The notes: generated by a model not told the origin, from the sequence alone. A stretch of 64,000 nucleotides of DNA from DASUPK01 sp963736685 (GCA_963736685.1 CAVTPZ010000005.1:15843-79842); one strand, 5' to 3'; shown: positions 7,331 through 15,927, counted from the first letter of the stretch. Translations and numbers: made by a program.

Positions 7331-8023
7331 TTAGCCGTTCTCCTGCTGATCGTCCTGCGGGTTCGGGGCCCGCTGGATGACCACCTCGCAATTGCTGACG
7401 TGGTCCAGGTCGCCGAGGTCCACGATCGCGACGTCGCGGTCGCGGCCGCAGTCGACCGAGTCGGACTCGCCGTCGTTGACGTGGATCACGTCATGACCGC
7501 GCCCCCCGAACACCGTGTCGCCCCCGGGCAGAGCTGCGTCCGCCTGGGCGAGCGCGTAGATGACGTCGTCATCCGGCCCGCCGAAGACGGTGTCGACGCC
7601 GATTCCGGCGAACAGGAGGTCACGCCCCCGCCCGCCGCGAACGATGTCGTCGCCGCTGCGTCCCCGGAGATGGTCGGCGCCCTGGCGGCCGAGCAGGACG
7701 TCGTTGCCGTCCTGGCCGAACGCTGTGTCGGAGCCACGCCCGAGATCCACCGTGTCATTGCCCGGCCCGGCGTCAACGCCGTCGTTCCCGGGGCCGCCGA
7801 ACACGGTGTCGTTCCCGTCTCCCGCGCTGACCAGATCGTTGCCCGATTGTGCGAAGACCGAGTCATCTCCGCCCAGGGCCTGAATCTGATCTGCCCGGTG
7901 TGTCCCGAACAGCTGGTTCGGGCCGTCATCGCCGACGATCGTCGCCGCCATCGCGACGGTGGCCCCCGCTGCAGCCATCGCCAACACGGCGACGACGATC
8001 AGTCCCATCGTCTTCTTTCGCAT
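7331..8023 (-). CDS. Secreted RTX-type calcium-binding repeat protein
   Basis: A 230-residue protein with a Sec signal peptide (residues 1-26) and about ten glycine/aspartate nonapeptide-like repeats between residues 40 and 200 (for example GDGNDTVFGGPGND, GQDGNDVLLGRQG, GGRGRDLLFAG). Such repeats form a calcium-filled parallel beta-roll outside the cell. No enzymatic domain is attached, so it may be a structural or ion-buffering surface protein. C191 and C212 could form a disulfide. It is unusual in having a Sec leader instead of type I secretion. Confidence 0.82.
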   Translation of the reverse strand: MRKKTMGLIVVAVLAMAAAGATVAMAATIVGDDGPNQLFGTHRADQIQALGGDDSVFAQSGNDLVSAGDGNDTVFGGPGNDGVDAGPGNDTVDLGRGSDTAFGQDGNDVLLGRQGADHLRGRSGDDIVRGGRGRDLLFAGIGVDTVFGGPDDDVIYALAQADAALPGGDTVFGGRGHDVIHVNDGESDSVDCGRDRDVAIVDLGDLDHVSNCEVVIQRAPNPQDDQQENG

Positions 8024-8111
8024 CGAATCCCTCCCTGGGATCGTTGTGTATCCCTAGAACATTTTTGGGTGGGCGCGGTTGCGGTTTCGAGAGACAGATA
8101 GCGTGCGGCCC

Positions 8112-9512
8112 ATGAGTGACGACGTCGCCTTCGCAGGCGCTGCCCGGATTGCAGAGATGGTGCGCTCCAAGGAGGTCTCTCCGAGCGAGCTCGTCGAGCT
8201 GTACCTGCGGCGGATCGACCGCCTCGACCCCGAGCTGAACGCGTACCGCGTGGTGCTGGCTGAGGGCGCTCGGACTGACGCCAAGCGCGCCGAGGAGCGT
8301 CTCGCCAAGGGGGACGACGCACCCTTGCTCGGCGTGCCCGTGGCGATCAAGGACAACGTCGACTACGCCGGTGAGGTGACCACGGATGGCACCGCCGCCT
8401 ACGGGGATCCCGCCGCAGAGGACGGGCTGATCGTTCGGCGGCTTCGCGAGGCGGGCGCGTCGATCCTCGGCAAGACGAATCTCCCGGAACTGGCGATCTA
8501 CGGCTTCACCGAGAGCCCGACGTGGGGCGACACTCGGAACCCGTGGGACACCTCCCGGACCTGCGGCGGCTCGAGCGGAGGCAGCGGGGTCGCAACCGCC
8601 GCGGGTATGTGCGCGATCGCGCATGCGACCGACGGTGCCGGATCGATTCGCTACCCGGCGGCGTACAACGGGCTCTTCGGATTGAAGCCGCAGCGCAACC
8701 GGATCTCGCTCTCACCGGATCGTGAGCATTGGCATGGCCTCTCCGTGGCCGGCTGCGTCAGCCGGACGGTCATGGACACGGCGCTCTTCCTGGACGTGAT
8801 GAGTGGCCCCGAGGTGGGGGACTTCGAGTCGCCGCCTCCGTTCGAGCGCTCGCTGGTCGACGCCGCTCGCGCGAGTCCCGGCAAGCTGAGGATCGCCTGC
8901 TCCACCAAGACGATCCTCCCCGGGCCCAAGGCGCCCGAGGTGATCGCCGCCTATCGGGAGACGATCGAGCTGCTCAGGTCGCTGGGTCATGAGGTGACTG
9001 AGGCGAGCCCGAGGTATGGCCGCATGTACACCGACTTCTACCCGCTGTACTTCCGCGGGATCCGCGACGAGGGGCTGGCCCTGCCGCATCCCGAGCGGCT
9101 CTCCGATCAGACGAAGAGCTTCGTCAGGGCCGGCAGGTTGTTCAGCGATCGGCGACTGGCGAAGGTCCGGGACCGCCAGCCCGCGGCGGTGGCGCGCATC
9201 ATGGAGTTCTTCCGCGACTACGACATGCTGATCACGCCGGCGACCGCCCAGCTCCCGGTCGAGATCGGGCATTGGCGCGGCCAGGGCGCCCTCCGCACCA
9301 TCAACGGGATGGCCGCGGTCTATCCATATGCGGCGGCGTGGAACTACACGGGGCAGCCGGCGGCGGCGATCCCGGCCGGGTTCACCGACTCGGGCATGCC
9401 GCGCTCGGTGATGGTGGTCGCTCGCCCGAACCGCGAGGACATGCTGGTTTCGCTCGGAGCGCAGATCGAGGCGGAGAGGCCCTGGGCGGACCCGCGCCCG
9501 CCGGCTAGCTAG
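8112..9512 (+). CDS. Amidase-signature family hydrolase
   Basis: Hydrolyses an amide bond, substrate unknown. The Ser-cisSer-Lys triad can be placed: K80 (VAIKDN), S154 in GGSSGGS and S178 in DGAGSIR, with spacing typical of the family. The core ends with GLKPQRNRIS and the C-terminal part carries PAAAIPAGF. The start ATG at 8112 was preferred to an upstream frame extension that would add MRFRETDSVRP. At 466 aa it is full length. Its stop overlaps by 4 bp that of the convergent metallo-hydrolase. Confidence 0.9.
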   Translation: MSDDVAFAGAARIAEMVRSKEVSPSELVELYLRRIDRLDPELNAYRVVLAEGARTDAKRAEERLAKGDDAPLLGVPVAIKDNVDYAGEVTTDGTAAYGDPAAEDGLIVRRLREAGASILGKTNLPELAIYGFTESPTWGDTRNPWDTSRTCGGSSGGSGVATAAGMCAIAHATDGAGSIRYPAAYNGLFGLKPQRNRISLSPDREHWHGLSVAGCVSRTVMDTALFLDVMSGPEVGDFESPPPFERSLVDAARASPGKLRIACSTKTILPGPKAPEVIAAYRETIELLRSLGHEVTEASPRYGRMYTDFYPLYFRGIRDEGLALPHPERLSDQTKSFVRAGRLFSDRRLAKVRDRQPAAVARIMEFFRDYDMLITPATAQLPVEIGHWRGQGALRTINGMAAVYPYAAAWNYTGQPAAAIPAGFTDSGMPRSVMVVARPNREDMLVSLGAQIEAERPWADPRPPAS

Positions 9513-10387
9513 GTCGCTACGACGGCGCGATCCCTCGCGACGACCTCGAGCTCCTGACCCTCTGCTGCCATCTCGATCGTCCCATCGGGGCCGCCGAGCT
9601 GCTGCCAGCACTCGCGCGCAGTCTCTCCGAAGCGGTCCAGGAAGTCGTCCGAGTGCAGCGGATCGTGGTGGAACATCAGAAGCCTCTGGGCCTCCACGCG
9701 GCGCGCGAAGGTGAGCGTGTCCGTGAGCCTCGAATGGCCCCAGCCCACGTGGTCCGGGTACTCCTTGTCCGTGTACTGGCAGTCGTGGATCAGCAGGTCG
9801 GTGTCCCGGGCGAGGTCGTAGCCGGAGATCCACTCCGGCTCGAGCGTGTCCAGCGGGGCGCCCAGGCCAGGCTCGTGGTCCGAGATGTAGGTCAGTGTCG
9901 TCGGGCCGTCGGTGATGCGGTAGCCCAGCGTTGGCCCACGGTGCGTGACCGCCTCGGCGTGGATCTTGGCCGGACCGATCTCCCACTCGCTCGGGGGCGT
10001 GTCGCGGAAGCCGATCTCGCAGGGGAGCTCGCGGACCTCGACGGGGGAGAGGGGAGCGGAGATGTAGCGCGCGATCCGCTCCTCGAGCGACGCCTCCGGT
10101 GAAGAGGGTCCCCAGATCGTGATCTCAGTCTCCGAGCGGAAGCAGGGCGCGAAGAACATCAGGCCCTGGATGTGGTCGAGGTGCAGATGGGTGAGGAGGA
10201 TGTTGATCTTCGGCAGCCTCTTCGCGATCCCGACGCCGAGGCTGCGGATGCCGGTGCCGGCGTCGATGATCAGGGTCGAGCCGTCCGAGAGCTGGAGTTC
10301 CACGCAGGAGGTGTTCCCGCCGTAGCGGTTCATCTCCGGTCCCGGGGCAGGGACCGAGCCGCGTGCTCCCCAGACTTTGAGCTTCAT
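9509..10387 (-). CDS. Metallo-beta-lactamase-fold hydrolase
   Basis: A 292-residue cytosolic metal-dependent hydrolase. The N-terminus MKLKVWGARGSVPAPG and the metal motif THLHLDH (HxHxDH) mark the MBL fold; later ligands are in THRGPTLGYR, YISDHEPG, LIHDCQY and FHHDP. The GARGSxPxPG start is typical of a subgroup often called phosphoribosyl-cyclic-phosphodiesterase-like. The start was moved to the ATG at 10387 since the upstream frame is low-complexity. An AGGAG precedes it. Confidence 0.88.
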   Translation of the reverse strand: MKLKVWGARGSVPAPGPEMNRYGGNTSCVELQLSDGSTLIIDAGTGIRSLGVGIAKRLPKINILLTHLHLDHIQGLMFFAPCFRSETEITIWGPSSPEASLEERIARYISAPLSPVEVRELPCEIGFRDTPPSEWEIGPAKIHAEAVTHRGPTLGYRITDGPTTLTYISDHEPGLGAPLDTLEPEWISGYDLARDTDLLIHDCQYTDKEYPDHVGWGHSRLTDTLTFARRVEAQRLLMFHHDPLHSDDFLDRFGETARECWQQLGGPDGTIEMAAEGQELEVVARDRAVVAT

Positions 10388-10431
10388 CTCCTCACAGCTT
10401 CCTGTACTCCTCCTGCCCAGCCTATAGCGGT

Positions 10432-10833
10432 CTAACCGCCAGAACCGTCGTTCTGCGTCCAGAAGAAGATCATCGCTCCCTCCTGGCCGCCCTCGGCGAC
10501 GATCGGGAGCGCGGTCGATTCGATCTCGTACTCGTCGCCTCGCATCGAGTGCACCTTGAAGTTGCCATGCGCCGGGCGACCGTGCCGCAGGGCCCGGGTG
10601 GTCGGGATCTCCTCGATCGGGATCGGTTTCCCGTCCTCCCCGAACGGCCCCATCGCGTGACTCCACTCCTCAGCGGGCATGCGCGCGGACTCCTCGAACG
10701 AGATGCCGAGCAGGGCGCCGGCGGCCTCGTTGTAGAAGATCAGCGCGCCGCTCTCGTCGACGAGGAACGCCGGGGTGGAGAGGCTCGTCAGGAAGTTCCG
10801 GGCAAGGATGAGCTCGAGGGGCTTCTGATCCAT
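10432..10833 (-). CDS. Single PAS-domain protein
   Basis: A 133-residue protein consisting of one PAS sensor domain: FLTSLSTPAFLVDESGALIF, NEAAGALLG, then the family end GAMIFFW. No kinase, GGDEF or HTH domain is attached, so it would work by protein-protein contact. The ATG at 10833 was chosen as the first codon of recognisable sequence. It is divergent from the small gene at 10867. Confidence 0.8.
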   Translation of the reverse strand: MDQKPLELILARNFLTSLSTPAFLVDESGALIFYNEAAGALLGISFEESARMPAEEWSHAMGPFGEDGKPIPIEEIPTTRALRHGRPAHGNFKVHSMRGDEYEIESTALPIVAEGGQEGAMIFFWTQNDGSGG

Positions 10834-10866
10834 TCCGCACGAAGTCTCGCGTATGCTCGCCGCAGG

Positions 10867-11088
10867 ATGCGGCAACGGGCTTGCGGGGTGACGCTTCTCA
10901 CATGCGGGCTGCTGCTCGTCCTCGCCGCCTGGTATCTGACCGCCCTCGACTTCCGCACCGGCCGCACCGTCTACCGACGCCTGGCGGGCACGGGCTTCGC
11001 CTTCAACAACAACTACGCCCCCGTGACACTCGGGCCAGACGGCACGGCCTACGTGGGCGTCCTCGGGGGCGTAGTCGCTCTGCCGTAA
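10867..11088 (+). CDS. Small membrane-anchored fragment of a beta-propeller-like protein
   Basis: 73 codons. Residues about 6-25 form a membrane anchor (VTLLTCGLLLVLAAWYL), then comes ALDFRTGRTVYRRLAGTG and VTLGPDGTAYVGVLGGVVAL, which reads like the last blade of a PQQ-type propeller. The jump from the anchor straight to one blade suggests an internal deletion of a larger gene. An AGGATG overlap at the start gives a weak ribosome site. Function unknown. Confidence 0.45.
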   Translation: MRQRACGVTLLTCGLLLVLAAWYLTALDFRTGRTVYRRLAGTGFAFNNNYAPVTLGPDGTAYVGVLGGVVALP

Positions 11089-11121
11089 CGAGGCCGCGCC
11101 GGTCGCGGAATGAACGAGTGG

Positions 11122-11145
11122 GGCCGAGAAAAGCGACTCTCGGCC
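11122..11145. terminator. Hairpin after the small membrane fragment
   Basis: GGCCGAGA (11122-11129), loop of 8 nt, TCTCGGCC (11138-11145). It sits 33 nt after the stop at 11088. No T-run. Confidence 0.4.
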
Positions 11146-11266
11146 GGAGAGCCCGCCGGCCGAGGTCGCGACACGCCTGCTTGCTGAGATCAGGGCACGC
11201 GTCCCGCCAACCCCGGCGGGTCGCCGAGCACGCGCAGGTGGTCCCCACGCGTGCGGAGAGCCAGAG

Positions 11267-11413
11267 CTAGGAGAGCTTCCCGATCTTGAAGATCTTCGTC
11301 CCACAGTCGGGGCACGTGCCCTGAATGGCGGGGCGACCGTTCTTCATAGTCACCTGTGTCGGGTCCTTGATCTCGACCTTCTTGCGTTCCTTGACGCAGT
11401 AGCCCTCAGGCAT
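11267..11413 (-). CDS. DUF5679-type small zinc-ribbon-like protein
   Basis: 48 residues, short but unmistakable: YCVKERKKVEIKDP, VTMKNGRPAIQGTCP and CGTKIFKIG match the DUF5679 family common in Actinobacteria and Chloroflexi. The second pair CPDC is intact (C34, C37), whereas the first pair is reduced to a single Cys6: the residue that is normally Cys reads Glu9 (CVKE). This should weaken metal binding. A strong AAAGGAGGTCC ribosome site lies before the ATG. Confidence 0.85.
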   Translation of the reverse strand: MPEGYCVKERKKVEIKDPTQVTMKNGRPAIQGTCPDCGTKIFKIGKLS

Positions 11414-11510
11414 CGAGGACCTCCTTTCGAGCCGATTCCGAAAATCACGCTAGAGCACACAGCGGACGCGGGTGGCCGCAGGCGTGCAACTTAGTGCGGA
11501 AAGTAACTAG

Positions 11511-12230
11511 CTACTTGCCCGCAGGCGTGGTGGTGGTCGTCGCCCCGGGCGTGAGCGCCGTGCCCCCGCCCGTGCCTGCGGCCGCGCCCTTGCTGAACGC
11601 TCCCGCGGACGCCTGTGTCTGCAGGCTGGAGATGCTGGCCGCGTTCTGGGTCTGCTGCTTCTGCACGGCTGCGATCGACTGCTGGAGTTGGGAGACGGAC
11701 GAGTTGAGCGCCGCCTGCGTGTCCTTCGAGTTCTTGGTCGCCGCGGCCTCGAGCGCGTCGATTCGCTTGGTGAGAGCGTCAACGTCGCTCTTCGTGGCGC
11801 TGTCCGACTTGGCATTGAGACCGATGTAGAGCGCCGCGCCTGCGGCGAGGAGCGCGATCACCACGCCTGCGATGCCGAAATAGGTCATTCGGCCCTGCTT
11901 GCGCTCGATCTCGGCCATCCAGCCCTGCAGCCCCTCCATTCGCTCCTGCACGTTGGGCTCGGGTGCCTTCGGGGTCGCCGGCTTGGCGGGCTCCTTCGGG
12001 GCGGTCGCCTTTGGAGCCGTCTCCTTGGTGTCCGGAGTCTCCTTGGCGTCCGGAGACTCCTTGCTCTCCTTGGGGACCGGAGTCTCCTTGGTTTCCTTCG
12101 CTCCGTTCCCCGCATTCGGCTGCTCCTTGGCCTCTTTCGGAGCGGTCTCCGTCTTCGCCTCGGCGCCGTCGGACCTGCCGGACCGGGATAGCTTGGGCAT
12201 GCGGACGCGCGGGGCGCGGAAATCGGGCAT
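11511..12230 (-). CDS. Single-pass membrane protein with charged N-terminus and coiled coil
   Basis: A 239-residue protein. Residues about 22-95 are Lys/Glu/Pro/Thr-rich and degenerate repeats (KETKETPVPKESKESPDAKE), residues about 116-137 are a membrane helix (FGIAGVVIALLAAGAALYIG) and residues about 140-200 form a heptad-type coiled coil (DVDALTKRIDALEAAATK). The last 40 residues are Gly/Thr-rich. The topology suggests a long cytosolic N-terminus and an external coiled coil. Function unknown. Confidence 0.75.
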   Translation of the reverse strand: MPDFRAPRVRMPKLSRSGRSDGAEAKTETAPKEAKEQPNAGNGAKETKETPVPKESKESPDAKETPDTKETAPKATAPKEPAKPATPKAPEPNVQERMEGLQGWMAEIERKQGRMTYFGIAGVVIALLAAGAALYIGLNAKSDSATKSDVDALTKRIDALEAAATKNSKDTQAALNSSVSQLQQSIAAVQKQQTQNAASISSLQTQASAGAFSKGAAAGTGGGTALTPGATTTTTPAGK

Positions 12231-12318
12231 CGAGGGATCCTAGCCCGACCCCGGCGCCCGCGGCCCCGTACCATCTCGCGTCCGTCCATCGCAGATTCGA
12301 ACTCAAGGAGTGGCCCAG

Positions 12319-13482
12319 ATGCCCGAAGCAGTGATCGTCGACACCATCCGCACGCCCATCGGCCGTGCCTTCAAGGGATCCCTGGCCCAGCTTCGGCCCG
12401 ATGAAATGGGCGCCTTCGTGATCGACCAGCTGCTCGAGCGGAACCCGGACGTGGATCCGGCCTCGATCGAGGACGTCTTCTGCGGCTGCGGCATGCCGCA
12501 GGGCCTCCAGGCATTCAACATCGGGCGCATCATGGTCCTGCTCTCCGAGAAGCTGCCGGAGACGGTCAACGGCGTGACGATGTCCCGCTACTGCGCTTCC
12601 AGCCTCGACTCGATCAGGCACGCCGCCAATGCCGTGCGCGCCGGCCAGGGCGACACCTACATCGCCGCCGGGGTCGAGTGGGTCTCCCGCTACAACGAGC
12701 GCACGGAGCCGGCCGGGGCAGCCGACCAGAACGAGAAGCTCCAGGGCAAGGACGGCACGCCGAACGCCTACATCGATATGGGCCTCACGGCCGTGAACGT
12801 CGCCAAGAAGTACGAGGTGAGCCGCGCGGATATGGACAAATACGCGCAGCGCTCCCAGGAGCTTGCCGTGCAGTCGCAGGAGGACGGCTTCTTCGACCGC
12901 GAGATCGTGCCTGTCACGGACCAGGAGGGCAACGAGGTGGCGAAGGACGACGGCCCGCGTGCCAGCTCGACCCTCGAGAAGCTCTCCGAGCTGCCCGAGG
13001 CGTTCGACGGTGGGGGAGGAGTCACCGCGGGTAACTCGTGCCCGCTCAATGACGGCGCCGCCGCCGTGCTGGTCATGTCCGAGGATCGCGCCAAGGAGCT
13101 CGGCCTGAAGCCGCGCGCCAAGCTGCTGACGGCCGCCACCCACGGCAATGAGCCCGAGTACATGGGGGTGGCCCCGATCGGCGCGATCAAGAAGGTCCTC
13201 GACCGGCAGGGGATGAAGATCGACGACGTCGACGTGGTCGAGCTCAACGAGGCCTTCGCGGCCCAGGTGATCCCGATCATGGCCGAGTGCGACATCCCGC
13301 TGGAGAAGATGAACACGCATGGCGGTGCGATTGCGCTCGGGCACCCCTTCGGCATGACCGGCGCCCGCATCATGGGCACCCTGCTCAACGTCATGGAGAC
13401 CGATGACCACGCGGTCGGCCTCGAGACGATGTGCGTCGCGGGCGGCCAGGGCGAGGCGCAGCTCGTCGAGCGGCTGAACTAG
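12319..13482 (+). CDS. Thiolase (acetyl-CoA acyltransferase)
   Basis: Cleaves 3-ketoacyl-CoA with CoA in the last step of beta-oxidation, or the reverse. Catalytic residues are visible: Cys92 (SRYCASS), His342 (IALGHPFG) and Cys372 (CVAGGQG). 387 aa is full length. The ATG at 12319 was chosen over the GTG at 12310 because the GTG overlaps the AAGGAG ribosome site (12304-12309). Other fatty-acid genes in the window (17399, 26692, 42506) are unlinked. Confidence 0.93.
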   Translation: MPEAVIVDTIRTPIGRAFKGSLAQLRPDEMGAFVIDQLLERNPDVDPASIEDVFCGCGMPQGLQAFNIGRIMVLLSEKLPETVNGVTMSRYCASSLDSIRHAANAVRAGQGDTYIAAGVEWVSRYNERTEPAGAADQNEKLQGKDGTPNAYIDMGLTAVNVAKKYEVSRADMDKYAQRSQELAVQSQEDGFFDREIVPVTDQEGNEVAKDDGPRASSTLEKLSELPEAFDGGGGVTAGNSCPLNDGAAAVLVMSEDRAKELGLKPRAKLLTAATHGNEPEYMGVAPIGAIKKVLDRQGMKIDDVDVVELNEAFAAQVIPIMAECDIPLEKMNTHGGAIALGHPFGMTGARIMGTLLNVMETDDHAVGLETMCVAGGQGEAQLVERLN

Positions 13483-14507
13483 GTAGCGCTTCCCCCTGAT
13501 GTGGCCGCCGGCGAGGCGGCCACGAGCATCTCGTTGAGTTGTTCCTCGGGCAGACCGAGGGGCAGCACGAGGTCGATGGCGTCCGCTCCCGCCTCGAGCC
13601 AGGCCTGGACGGCGACCCGCGCCTCGTCGTAGGTGCCCATCACCGTCACCTCCCGTGCAAGTTCCTCCGCCGCGGCCGGCAGCCGCGGCATCCCGCCGCC
13701 ATCGTTGGCGGCGAGCAGCGCATCGACCTGGTCCGCGAATCCGAAGCGTTCCCGAAGCATTCGCGGATAAAGAGGTCCCATACGGGTCAGATAGGCGAGC
13801 AGCCAGCCGGCGGCGATCTGCCGAGCCGTCTCCTCATCCTCGCCGAGGGCAAGCGGGACGCTGGCGGTTACTCCGGTCCCGGACCGAGCCCCGGCACGCG
13901 CCTCACCCTCGGCGAGCAGATCCCGGCCGTCGGGGAGTCGAGAGCGGGCCCAGAGGAATGGCAGCCAATGGTCTGCCAGCTCTCCGGCCAGACGCACCGA
14001 GGCCGGAGAGAGCGCCGCAAGCAGGATCGGAACCGGCCGCTCGGGCGTCGCCCCCAGCCGCAGCGGCCTGACGCCCTCGCGCTCGAGCGGCAGACGATCT
14101 CCGTCCAGCAGCGACCGAATCGAGATGAGGGTGCTGCGCATCCGGTCGATCGGTCGCTCCCAGGTGAGCCCGTGCAGTCCCTCGACGAGCGGAGGGCTGC
14201 TCGCGCCGAGCCCGAGGCTGAAGCGGCCGCCGGAAGCCCGCTGCAGGCCCGTCGCGGCCATCGCGATCGCGGCGGGCGAACGGCTCCAGATCGGGAGTAC
14301 GCCCGATCCGAGGCCGATTCGCGAGGTTGCTCCGGCAATCTGCGTAAGCACCACGACCGCGTCGTGGGTCCAACCCTCCGCGGTGCCGAAGCGGGCGAAG
14401 CCGAGCTTTTCGGCGGCAACGGCAAGCCGGATCGTCGCCTCGGCATCGGTCTGGAAGGGCGTCACGCCGGCGCCGACCTTTGAACCACCATCCACTTCGG
14501 GACACAT
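13479..14507 (-). CDS. LLM-class (luciferase-like) flavin-dependent oxidoreductase
   Basis: A TIM-barrel oxidoreductase likely using F420 or FMN. Typical blocks: AEKLGFARFGTAEGW, SRIGLGSGVLP, GRFSLGLGASSPP and a C-terminal DEARVAVQAWLEAGADAIDL. 342 aa. It overlaps the stop of the convergent thiolase by 4 bp. Substrate is unknown; actinobacterial genomes carry many such paralogues, and two more are in this window (34925 and 48077). Confidence 0.85.
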   Translation of the reverse strand: MCPEVDGGSKVGAGVTPFQTDAEATIRLAVAAEKLGFARFGTAEGWTHDAVVVLTQIAGATSRIGLGSGVLPIWSRSPAAIAMAATGLQRASGGRFSLGLGASSPPLVEGLHGLTWERPIDRMRSTLISIRSLLDGDRLPLEREGVRPLRLGATPERPVPILLAALSPASVRLAGELADHWLPFLWARSRLPDGRDLLAEGEARAGARSGTGVTASVPLALGEDEETARQIAAGWLLAYLTRMGPLYPRMLRERFGFADQVDALLAANDGGGMPRLPAAAEELAREVTVMGTYDEARVAVQAWLEAGADAIDLVLPLGLPEEQLNEMLVAASPAATSGGSAT

Positions 14508-14556
14508 TGGAGCCTCGTACGAGTCGATTGGGCAGGGAGATTGATTCCATCACGTA

Positions 14557-14575
14557 GCACCCTCAAATAGGGTGC
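14557..14575. promoter_or_regulatory. Hairpin/operator candidate in divergent intergenic space
   Basis: GCACCCT (14557-14563), loop CAAAT, AGGGTGC (14569-14575), a perfect 7-bp stem 7 nt before the DUF4126 start. Its position between two divergent genes suits an operator or leader hairpin. Confidence 0.35.
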
Positions 14576-14582
14576 CGCTCCG

Positions 14583-15170
14583 ATGGAGCTGGTGCCGACG
14601 ACGATCAGCGCCGGGTATGCCGCCGGGCTGAACGCCTACGGCACCGTCTTCCTGCTCGGGCTGCTCGGCCGCGCGGGATTCGGCGAGGTCCCGCACGATC
14701 TCACCACGAAGCCCATCCTGATCGCGGCCGGAGTGATGTTCGCGATCGAGTTCATCACCGACAAGGTTCCGTTCCTGGACAGCACCTGGGATCTGCTGCA
14801 CACGGCGATCAGGCCGGCGATCGGCAGCCTGATCGGCGTCTCGTTCGCCGGCCTCGACAACGTGACTGGACCGGAGACGGTCGCGGTCGGCGGCGCCAGC
14901 GGCTCAACCGCGCTGGTCTCTCACAGCCTGAAGGCGGGAATCCGCCTGGGCGTCAACGCTTCGCCCGAGCCGTTCTCGAACGTCTTCATGAGCCTGGTCG
15001 AGGACGGGCTGATGGCGGTGGTCGTCGCGCTCGCCCTGAAGGAGCCGTTCATCGCCCTGGCGGTGGTCATCGTGCTGCTCGCGATCGGGATCGGGATCGT
15101 TCTCTACCTGCGCAAGCGAATCAAGCTGGCGCTGGAGAGACGGCGGGAGAGGCGCGCGGCTTCGCCATAA
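14583..15170 (+). CDS. DUF4126 membrane protein
   Basis: A 195-residue integral membrane protein with about five helices. The glycine-rich start TTISAGYAAGLNAYGTVFLL and the motif FAIEFITDKVPFLDSTWD are typical of DUF4126, a family of unknown function. The last codons (ASP, stop) lie inside a family B palindromic element, so the repeat has supplied the C-terminus and stop codon of this protein. Confidence 0.82.
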   Translation: MELVPTTISAGYAAGLNAYGTVFLLGLLGRAGFGEVPHDLTTKPILIAAGVMFAIEFITDKVPFLDSTWDLLHTAIRPAIGSLIGVSFAGLDNVTGPETVAVGGASGSTALVSHSLKAGIRLGVNASPEPFSNVFMSLVEDGLMAVVVALALKEPFIALAVVIVLLAIGIGIVLYLRKRIKLALERRRERRAASP

Positions 15171-15254
15171 GGTCGCGGCCACGAGCGGCCGCCCCACATA
15201 AGTCGCTACGGGCTCCGCCCTCCGCTCCAAAGTGCAGCGGCCTGGTGGCCGCTA
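15158..15254. repeat. Stop-to-stop palindromic element, family B, copy 2
   Basis: GGCTTCGCCATAAGGTCGCGGCC at one end (carrying the stop codon of the DUF4126 gene), GAGCGGCCGCCCCACATAAGTCGCTACGGG in the middle and GCGGCCTGGTGGCCGCTAG at the other end, where CTA is the stop codon of tetR on the minus strand. Compared with copy 3 the first motif differs by one base (ATAAGG versus ATCAGG), and that base creates the stop. Confidence 0.75.
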
Positions 15255-15866
15255 GGCCCGAAGCCCCTCGACCAGCTGAAGCAGCGCTTCCTCGACCTCC
15301 GCGCGCGCCTTGCGCGCCTGCTCGGCATGGGCGATCACGAAGGCCGCCTCGGAGAGGGCGGCGACGAGGAGGTGCGCCATCGGCTCGGTGGCGATGGGGC
15401 GGATGACGCCCGCCTCGACGGCTCCGTCGAGCGCTGCGCGGGTCAGTCCGAGCCCGTGGCGGTTGTCGATCTCGCGCCACTCGGGCCAGCCGAGCACCGC
15501 CGGGGCGTCGGTGAGGCTGATCTGCTTCACGGCGGGCTCCTCGCACGCATCCAGGAAGGCCCGCATCCCGCTGATCATCAGCTCGTAGGGGTCGTCCGCG
15601 CCCTCCATCGTGGCCACGATTCGCTCCATGAGACCGGCCTCCACCCGCTCGAATACGGCGCGGAACAGGTCACGCTTGTCGGCGAAGTGGTGGTAGAGGG
15701 CCCCGCGGGTGACCTTCGCGCGGGCGACGATCTCCTCGGTGCCGACGCTCGCATAGCCGCGCTCCGTGAAGAGCTCGAGGGCGGCGTCGATCAGCGCCTC
15801 CCGAGTCGCCTGGGCCTCCGCCTCGCGGCGGCCAGGCTGGGCGGGTGTCCGCTGAGCGGTTGACAT
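15252..15866 (-). CDS. TetR-family transcriptional regulator
   Basis: A 204-residue repressor with an N-terminal helix-turn-helix (ALELFTERGYASVGTEEIVA, then GALYHHFADKRDLF, residues about 26-70) and a variable ligand-binding C-terminal domain. It is divergent from a secreted hydrolase gene; a palindrome covers the shared region, suggesting it controls itself and that gene. The inducer is unknown. Confidence 0.9.
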   Translation of the reverse strand: MSTAQRTPAQPGRREAEAQATREALIDAALELFTERGYASVGTEEIVARAKVTRGALYHHFADKRDLFRAVFERVEAGLMERIVATMEGADDPYELMISGMRAFLDACEEPAVKQISLTDAPAVLGWPEWREIDNRHGLGLTRAALDGAVEAGVIRPIATEPMAHLLVAALSEAAFVIAHAEQARKARAEVEEALLQLVEGLRA

Positions 15867-15880
15867 ACAGCCTGTAGGTT
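15860..15880. promoter_or_regulatory. Putative TetR operator over a -35-like box
   Basis: TTGACA (15860-15865) on the plus strand overlaps the tetR start and abuts the palindrome TACAGCCTGTA (15866-15876), an inverted repeat about one central base; AcrR/TetR operators often look like ACATACA-n-TGTAxGT. A -10 box is not convincing (TTGAAT at 15885 gives a 19-nt spacer). Confidence 0.45.
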
Positions 15881-15927
15881 AGGCGTTGAATAGGCTGGTT
15901 CGTCCAGGGATGGAGGAGAGGACGTTG

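Noticed and set aside
11779..13410. 543-codon minus-strand frame opposite the thiolase gene
   Set aside because: Antisense to thiolase with intact catalytic residues; His/Asp/Gly/Leu-rich shadow text.
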